This document shows, piece by piece, positions 63,106-64,000 of a stretch of DNA of 64,000 nucleotides. Within the stretch, counting starts at the first letter, position 1. Every line of letters begins with the position of its first letter. Origin of the DNA: JABAAE01 sp905480545 (lineage in GTDB: Bacteria > Planctomycetota > Planctomycetia > Pirellulales > Pirellulaceae); assembly GCA_943788025.1 (NCBI GenBank), contig CALSOR010000002.1:124001-188000 (forward strand). Reading direction: 5' to 3'. The translations under genes and the position numbers were made by a program. The notes under the pieces were generated by a model. It was not told the DNA's origin, ran no database searches, and saw nothing but the letters and a program-made list of their open reading frames with translations.

Positions 63106-64000
63106 TTACGATTTTTTCAATAATTTTGCAGCCGTTTCGACCGCTTCTTTATCCACTCCCAAGTGGGTCACCATCCGCACATGCTTTTCACTAAATGGCA
63201 GTGTGCGGATGCCTTTTGATTCCAGTTGAGTGACGTATTCAGCTGCCGAGACGCCGGGAATATCCACTCGAAAAATGATGATATTCGTGTCAACCTTGGT
63301 CGGTTCCAGATGCAAATGCTCGGATGCTTCGATTGCGTTAGCGATGATTTGTGCGTTGGCGTGATCTTCGGCCAGACGATCGATTTGGTTCTCCAATCCG
63401 TATAACGCAGCGCTGGCGATGACACCGGCTTGCCGCATGCCGCCACCGAATAGCTTGCGATGTCGTCGTGCGATTGCAATGTGTTCTTTTGATCCGGCCA
63501 ATGCCGATCCAACAGGGGCCCCAAGTCCCTTACTGAAACATAGACTCACGGTGTCGAACCCGGCCGACCATTCTTTGGCTGAAATTCCGCTGGCAACGAC
63601 CGCATTAAACAGTCGTGCTCCATCGAGGTGGGTTGCCAATCCTTTCTCCTTTGCCCAGCCGGTCATCTCCCTGACGTCATCAATCGGCAAAATGCTGCCC
63701 CCGCCTCGATTGTGGGTATTCTCGAGACAAAGCAAACGCGTCCGCGCCATATGCTCGTTGATCGGACGAACTTTGTCTTTGATATCATCCAGAGTCAGCT
63801 TGTAATCTTTTCCCGAAACTGGACGGGAGACAATTCCGGACAACTGCGCGAAACCGGCTTGTTCATAATTGTAGATATGGCAGCCGTCCTCGCAGATCAA
63901 TTCATCGCCCGGTTGGCAATGAATCCGAATCCCAATCTGATTGGTCATCGTCCCGGACGGCATAAAAATTGCCGCTTCTTTTCCGACAATATCCGCCACA
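63106..64000 (-). CDS. ltaE: L-threonine aldolase, partial (5' end beyond the window)
   Basis: Nearly 300 residues are visible, and the frame runs off the right edge, so the N-terminal part is missing. The PLP-dependent fold shows AIFMPSGTMTNQIGIRIH, ENTHNRGGGSILP, HLDGARLFNAVVASG and the PLP-lysine region SLCFSKGLGAPVGSALAG. It cleaves threonine or allo-threonine to glycine and acetaldehyde and can also make beta-hydroxy amino acids. The visible part is intact. Confidence 0.93.
   Translation of the reverse strand, partial: VADIVGKEAAIFMPSGTMTNQIGIRIHCQPGDELICEDGCHIYNYEQAGFAQLSGIVSRPVSGKDYKLTLDDIKDKVRPINEHMARTRLLCLENTHNRGGGSILPIDDVREMTGWAKEKGLATHLDGARLFNAVVASGISAKEWSAGFDTVSLCFSKGLGAPVGSALAGSKEHIAIARRHRKLFGGGMRQAGVIASAALYGLENQIDRLAEDHANAQIIANAIEASEHLHLEPTKVDTNIIIFRVDIPGVSAAEYVTQLESKGIRTLPFSEKHVRMVTHLGVDKEAVETAAKLLKKS

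Noticed and set aside
1..64000. tRNA, rRNA, tmRNA or other structural RNA genes
   Set aside because: Intergenic regions were read for cloverleaf-like and known conserved sequences and none was found by eye. A covariance-model scan would be decisive.

Overview
The window looks like a chromosomal stretch of a planctomycete, most likely from the Pirellulaceae. This is inferred from gene content, not from a marker tree. The supporting signs are a Tat-signal Gfo/Idh/MocA dehydrogenase, a secreted CxPxR sulfatase, a PQQ-like beta-propeller protein, a PEP-CTERM protein, TlpA-type redoxins, a very long SecA, an E1 alpha/beta fusion, a DUF2339 giant membrane protein and a HisA-like protein of the kind found in tetrahydromethanopterin C1 pathways. 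Kdo transferase (waaA) and lipoprotein-free secreted proteins point to a Gram-negative type envelope. I found no rRNA, tRNA, CRISPR array, phage module or intact transposase.

Layout. 1-5.1 kb: the tail of a SAM methyltransferase, a TylF-like methyltransferase diverging from an alpha/beta hydrolase, ferritin, a secreted PQQ-like protein and a small membrane protein. 5.4-13.3 kb: DUF2339 membrane protein, PolX repair polymerase, Tat-exported oxidoreductase with a textbook terminator, and an atypical redoxin. 13.7-18.7 kb: zinc-ribbon membrane protein, sulfatase, PhoH/PIN ATPase. 19.1-22.5 kb: 2-oxoacid dehydrogenase E1 fusion and E2. 22.5-23.65 kb: a gene-free repeat region holding an ankyrin-repeat relic, a near-identical 0.32-kb direct duplication and a series of hairpins whose stems covary. 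23.7-29.8 kb: nagB/queF, HisA-like, orphan DNA methyltransferase, condensation-like acyltransferase, mutY. 29.9-34.6 kb: two secreted proteins (one a cysteine-ladder beta-helix) and a hydrolase interrupted by one in-frame stop. 34.9-42.9 kb: GH57 glucanotransferase with galT, CrtI-like FAD enzyme, nuclease-like protein, and an NhaC antiporter with a large soluble insertion. 43.2-51.9 kb: rpoD, dnaG, rph, a metallophosphoesterase and thrS, i.e. core information processing. 52.1-64 kb: DPP-IV-like peptidase, PhnP-like metallo-hydrolase, secA, waaA, a TlpA/TPR protein, a PEP-CTERM protein and a threonine aldolase cut by the window end.

How the genes work together. Most genes are monocistronic or in short pairs. 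The clear functional pairs are E1-E2 (oxidative decarboxylation of a 2-oxoacid), dnaG-rpoD (macromolecular synthesis operon), galT-GH57 (glycogen/galactose use) and queF-nagB (4-base spacing, translational coupling likely). The most unusual material is non-coding: the covarying hairpin cluster at 23.0-23.65 kb, and a second dispersed palindrome seen at 5.1 kb and 25.75 kb. Several enzymes carry substitutions at positions that are normally invariant (MutY, E2, one redoxin). No complete new defence or biosynthetic system is evident.
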